The translations under genes and the position numbers were made by a program. A DNA stretch of 64,000 nt from CAMDKS01 sp964402975 (GTDB lineage Bacteria; Bdellovibrionota_B; Oligoflexia; Oligoflexales; RGVZ01): positions 124,001-188,000 of the forward strand of contig CAYOEM010000003.1 in assembly GCA_964402975.1 (NCBI GenBank). The letters are read 5' to 3'. Shown one piece after another: positions 60,994 through 64,000 of this stretch; position 1 is the stretch's first letter, and each line of letters starts with the position of its first letter. The notes below the pieces were generated by a model. The model searched no databases and was not told where the DNA came from. It was given only the letters and a program-made list of their open reading frames with translations.

Positions 60994-61788
60994 TTAGTCA
61001 ATTGGCTCGATGCTGAACATGCTATTGCCTTGGAAAGATTTTCCGTCCCAAATATTTTGCTGTGGTACTACCTGACCGCCCTGGTTTGAGGAAGGAGGTC
61101 GGCCTCCGATGTCGATACCAATATCGATGCTGCTACTACCGGGACCACTGCCGCCAATGTTGCTGGGTGGCGAGGTGCCTTGGTTTGGTTTTGAACCACT
61201 TCCAATATCAACTCCGATGTCAATACTACTATTGTTATTGCTCGGCCCGGTTCCGCCGCCATTACCGCCGCTAGGACCAGATTGTGGACCAGATTGAGGC
61301 GTTGGCTGAGGTATGGGCTGAGGCATTGGCGTCATTTGCGGATCTGGATTTGGGGTAGGTGTGGGGTTTGTTGTGGCCTGCATTTTAATTTCGCCGCTTG
61401 TGATCATGCCTTTTGAAACTTTTAAATTTGTAGTCCCGTTGTAGGTCACGGATCCAATCACTGCTCTCACAGTGATGTCGACAGATCCAGGAGCCAAGTC
61501 AGTGACTGTGGTAACGCCTTGTCCGGACACTAAAGACAATGTACGCACGACTGGTTCTTCAAAACCAGAGATAGTCACTGCAGCTGAGTTAGCCGAGGAT
61601 GGAAAACCCGAGATGACTAATTTCAGACTTCCAGTTGTGAATACATTGGTAAAGTCATCGCTACCGTCTTTGTTGTCCTGCAAAACGTCTTTTTTGCTGG
61701 GCGGCTGAACCTCAATGTTTCGATTTGAGCGTTCACAAGCGGCAAAGAGTCCCATCGCAATCAGTAGTGCCGACAACCGAACCATCAC
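60994..61788 (-). CDS. Lipoprotein with Pro/Gly/Ser linker and repeated SSIDIG(V/I)DIG motif
   Basis: 264 residues with AGGAGGGC before the start. The lipobox is LFAAC (Cys about 18). Residues 45-135 form one beta-sandwich-like domain (LKLVISGFPSSANSAAVTIS, VDITVRAVIGSVTYNGTT). A Pro/Gln-rich linker follows, then Gly/Ser/Asn-rich text with two copies of SSIDIG(V/I)DIG about 40 residues apart, each after a poly-Gly/Ser/Asn stretch. A surface lipoprotein, function unknown. The repeated motif may be a binding or assembly peptide. Confidence 0.65.
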   Translation of the reverse strand: MMVRLSALLIAMGLFAACERSNRNIEVQPPSKKDVLQDNKDGSDDFTNVFTTGSLKLVISGFPSSANSAAVTISGFEEPVVRTLSLVSGQGVTTVTDLAPGSVDITVRAVIGSVTYNGTTNLKVSKGMITSGEIKMQATTNPTPTPNPDPQMTPMPQPIPQPTPQSGPQSGPSGGNGGGTGPSNNNSSIDIGVDIGSGSKPNQGTSPPSNIGGSGPGSSSIDIGIDIGGRPPSSNQGGQVVPQQNIWDGKSFQGNSMFSIEPID

Positions 61789-62090
61789 AGCCCTCCTAGA
61801 AGCTTTCGAGTTTTCCGTTAATAGCCTTCCTAGTATAGCAAGTTACGCACCAAATATGTTTGTCATTGAATTCAGGGGGTTATGCTGATTGGAGATGTTA
61901 ATTACTTTGACAGTGTCGTCATTGTTTTCGGGCTTTAAGCCAACCCCCCGTTTTGATATGGTGACGCGTTCAAGAAGCTTGTTATTTCAAAGGCATAGCA
62001 AATAGCACCCTTCCCGGGCTCCTGAGTCAGCGATTATCAGGACCGTTTTGGTCCTTGTGCCTAGATGGAACGTTTAGATTGAATGATGCA
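61789..62090 (+). promoter_or_regulatory. metH leader region with two hairpins
   Basis: 302 bp between the divergent lipoprotein gene and metH. GGGGGTT at 61875-61881 can pair with AACCCCC at 61942-61948 to close a 74-nt structure, which includes GGCTTTAAGCC and is followed by GTTTTGA. A second hairpin AGGACC-GTTTT-GGTCCT lies at 62039-62055, 36 bp before the start. I do not recognise a SAM, SAH or cobalamin riboswitch, but metH leaders often carry such elements. Confidence 0.4.
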
Positions 62091-64000
62091 ATGACAACAT
62101 CACCCCAAGACAAAACAAGTAGCAACCTCGAAGACCTGCTTCGGACACGTCTTCTGATGCTTGATGGTGGCATGGGTACTATGATCCAACGCTACCAACT
62201 GTCTGAGAGTGATTTCCGCGGTGAACGCTTCAAACAGCATCCGTTGGACCTCAAAGGTAACAACGATTTACTTGTTTTGACGAAGCCGGACATCATTAAA
62301 GCCATTCACTTGGAGTATTTGCGCGCTGGATCCGATATCATTGAAACAAACACTTTCAATGCGACATCGATAGCCCAGACCGACTACAAGCTGCAAACGA
62401 TTGCTAAGGAGATCAATTTGCATGCCGCAAGGATTGCAAAAGAAGCTTGCCTGCAAGTTGAGGCGGAATCTCCCGGGAGACGTTGCTTCGTGGCGGGTGC
62501 CATCGGACCTACGAATAAGACGGCCTCCCTTTCCCCCGACGTCAATAATCCAGGCTTTCGAGCGGTTAGCTTTGACGAATTAGTCTCTGCATATCTGGAG
62601 CAAATCGAAGGTCTGGTGGACGGCGGCGTTGATCTACTTTTGGCCGAAACCGTCTTTGACACCTTAAATCTAAAGGCCGCTATATTTGCCTTGGAAAAGT
62701 TCTTTAACCTTCGAAAGAAGCGCTGGCCGGTTATGCTTTCTGTGACGATCACCGACGCATCTGGACGAACGCTTTCGGGTCAGACGGTCGAGGCATTCTG
62801 GTATTCCATCCGTCACGCAAAACCATTTAGCGTGGGAATAAATTGTGCGCTCGGTGCGGAAGACATGCGCCCATATCTTGAAGAGTTGTCCGCGCTCGCA
62901 GATTGCTACGTGAGTTGTTATCCGAATGCGGGTTTGCCTAATCCCTTAAGCCCCACTGGGTATGACGAAAAGCCAGCCGATATGGCTGCCGTTATGCGGG
63001 ATTACGCTCAGGCCGGTTTTTTTAACATTGCTGGCGGCTGTTGCGGAACGACGCCCGATCACATTAGAGATATTGCCGAAGCATTGAAGGGCGTCAAACC
63101 TCGCGTGCCTGCCAAGGCGATTTCTGCCACGAGAGTGAGTGGTCTTGAGGGATTCAAGATGACCGAACCGAGGTCACCTTTTGTGGTTATTGGTGAGCGA
63201 ACCAATGTGACTGGTTCGCCGAAGTTTGCGGGATTGATAAAAGATGGAAATTTCGAGGCGGCCATCGCTGTCGCAAGACAACAAGTTGAGAACGGTGCAA
63301 ATATCATTGATGTCAACTTCGACGAGGGGATGATCGATAGCGAAGCCAGTATGGTTCGTTTTTTGAACCTCATCGCGAGTGAGCCGGATATCGCGCGGGT
63401 CCCGGTCATGATTGACAGCTCAAAATGGTCAGTGATCGAAGCGGGCTTAAAGTGTGTTCAAGGCAAGCCAATTGTGAACTCAATTTCCCTGAAAGAAGGT
63501 GAATCGTCATTCGTGACGCAGGCTCGTCTGTGCCAGCAATATGGAGCCGCCGTTGTTGTCATGGCTTTTGACGAGCAGGGACAGGCAGCAACCAAGGCCG
63601 ATAAAGTCAGAATATGCCGGCGCGCATACGATATTCTAACGAACCAAGTTGGTATGCTGCCCGAAGACATCATATTTGACCCGAACGTTCTGACTGTCGG
63701 AACTGGTATAGATGAACACAACAATTATGCAGTTGATTTCATTGAATCTGTTCGAGAAATCAAACAAGTCTGTCCCGGTGTGCGGACCTCAGGCGGTATT
63801 TCAAACGTCAGTTTTTCGTTTAGGGGTAATAATCGAGTTCGTGAGGCAATGCACGCAGCATTCTTATACCATGCTATCAACGCTGGTCTTGATATGGGTA
63901 TTGTCAATGCTGGAATGCTAGAAGTTTATGAAGAGATTGATCCAGAGCTTTTGCTTTACGTCGAAGACGTACTTTTGAACCGCAGGCCTGATGCCACAGA
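62091..64000 (+). CDS. metH: Cobalamin-dependent methionine synthase, N-terminal part
   Basis: The frame runs open from the ATG at 62091 to the window end (636 codons); a TTG at 62079 is an alternative start. The homocysteine-binding domain starts LLMLDGGMGTMIQRYQL and includes NNDLLVLTKP, IETNTFNA, GINCALGAEDMRPYL and IAGGCCGTTPDHI with the three zinc cysteines. The folate-binding domain begins about residue 365 (PFVVIGERTNVTGSPKF, IDVNFDEGMIDSE, PVMIDSSKW). It transfers the methyl group from 5-methyl-THF through cob(I)alamin to homocysteine. Cobalamin and activation domains lie beyond the window. Confidence 0.95.
   Translation, partial: MTTSPQDKTSSNLEDLLRTRLLMLDGGMGTMIQRYQLSESDFRGERFKQHPLDLKGNNDLLVLTKPDIIKAIHLEYLRAGSDIIETNTFNATSIAQTDYKLQTIAKEINLHAARIAKEACLQVEAESPGRRCFVAGAIGPTNKTASLSPDVNNPGFRAVSFDELVSAYLEQIEGLVDGGVDLLLAETVFDTLNLKAAIFALEKFFNLRKKRWPVMLSVTITDASGRTLSGQTVEAFWYSIRHAKPFSVGINCALGAEDMRPYLEELSALADCYVSCYPNAGLPNPLSPTGYDEKPADMAAVMRDYAQAGFFNIAGGCCGTTPDHIRDIAEALKGVKPRVPAKAISATRVSGLEGFKMTEPRSPFVVIGERTNVTGSPKFAGLIKDGNFEAAIAVARQQVENGANIIDVNFDEGMIDSEASMVRFLNLIASEPDIARVPVMIDSSKWSVIEAGLKCVQGKPIVNSISLKEGESSFVTQARLCQQYGAAVVVMAFDEQGQAATKADKVRICRRAYDILTNQVGMLPEDIIFDPNVLTVGTGIDEHNNYAVDFIESVREIKQVCPGVRTSGGISNVSFSFRGNNRVREAMHAAFLYHAINAGLDMGIVNAGMLEVYEEIDPELLLYVEDVLLNRRPDAT

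Noticed and set aside
1..64000. tRNA, rRNA, CRISPR array, transposase or integrase, toxin-antitoxin pair
   Set aside because: I looked for T-loop motifs, repeated spacers, terminal inverted repeats and typical protein motifs and found none I could support. Short tandem motifs seen (Asn/Gly, Lys/Ala, GTTGAA) are not CRISPR-like.

Overview
The window looks like a draft-genome contig from a free-living, Gram-negative, flagellate bacterium of the Bdellovibrionota/Oligoflexia type. This is inferred from gene content: MotAB, ClpAS, many lipoproteins and outer-membrane barrels, a futalosine-pathway menaquinone gene (mqnA), a long-form urocanase, a DsbA-like protein with a long N-terminal region, and a J-like/RodZ-like fusion. 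No rRNA, tRNA, CRISPR array, prophage or insertion sequence was found. Two runs of exactly 100 N (33970-34069 and 37758-37857) are scaffold gaps inside clpB and an M28 peptidase gene. The left-edge gene and metH at the right edge are cut by the window.

Region 1 (1-8.4 kb): apaG, then a compact leftward six-gene operon ending in a strong terminator. In transcription order it encodes a ketoacyl reductase, an AcpXL-like long acyl carrier protein, a double-hotdog dehydratase, an active ketosynthase, a ketosynthase homologue whose catalytic Cys is Glu, and a terminal thioester/acyl reductase-like SDR. A separate fabI lies upstream behind its own terminator. This is a dedicated second fatty-acid/polyketide-type elongation system, probably making an unusual (perhaps very long) acyl chain. 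It is the best candidate here for an undescribed pathway.

Region 2 (8.5-24.4 kb): a secreted HExxH peptidase-like/barrel protein, a tRNA-dihydrouridine synthase, SthA, a YciB-like membrane protein, a MinD/FlhG-type ATPase with a J-like/RodZ-like HTH protein, RluD, an L,D-transpeptidase with an extra C-terminal domain, a DsbA-like thioredoxin, a remarkable membrane protein that looks like a FliF-like periplasmic part joined to FliG M and C domains, and an ABC-F ATPase.

Region 3 (24.4-38.7 kb): a pabB-hutU pair, several lipoproteins and surface proteins, 5-formyl-THF cyclo-ligase, clpB, an OPA-family transporter and the M28 peptidase.

Region 4 (38.9-49.3 kb): hemL-mqnA, arginase, tgt, trpS, mutY with an intrinsic terminator inside its first codons, an H1-like Lys/Ala-rich protein, and a crotonase/3-hydroxyacyl-CoA dehydrogenase pair.

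Region 5 (49.5-64 kb): a coupled lipoprotein/outer-membrane barrel pair, an SH3-type lipoprotein overlapping a BtuF-like binding protein, clpS-clpA, motA-motB, a secreted protein made of three Cys-Cys repeats, a Lys/His-rich membrane protein, a repeat-bearing lipoprotein and the start of metH. The two most unusual signals are the accessory lipid operon and the FliF/FliG-like chimera, which could form a non-standard motor scaffold; MotAB are encoded about 35 kb away.
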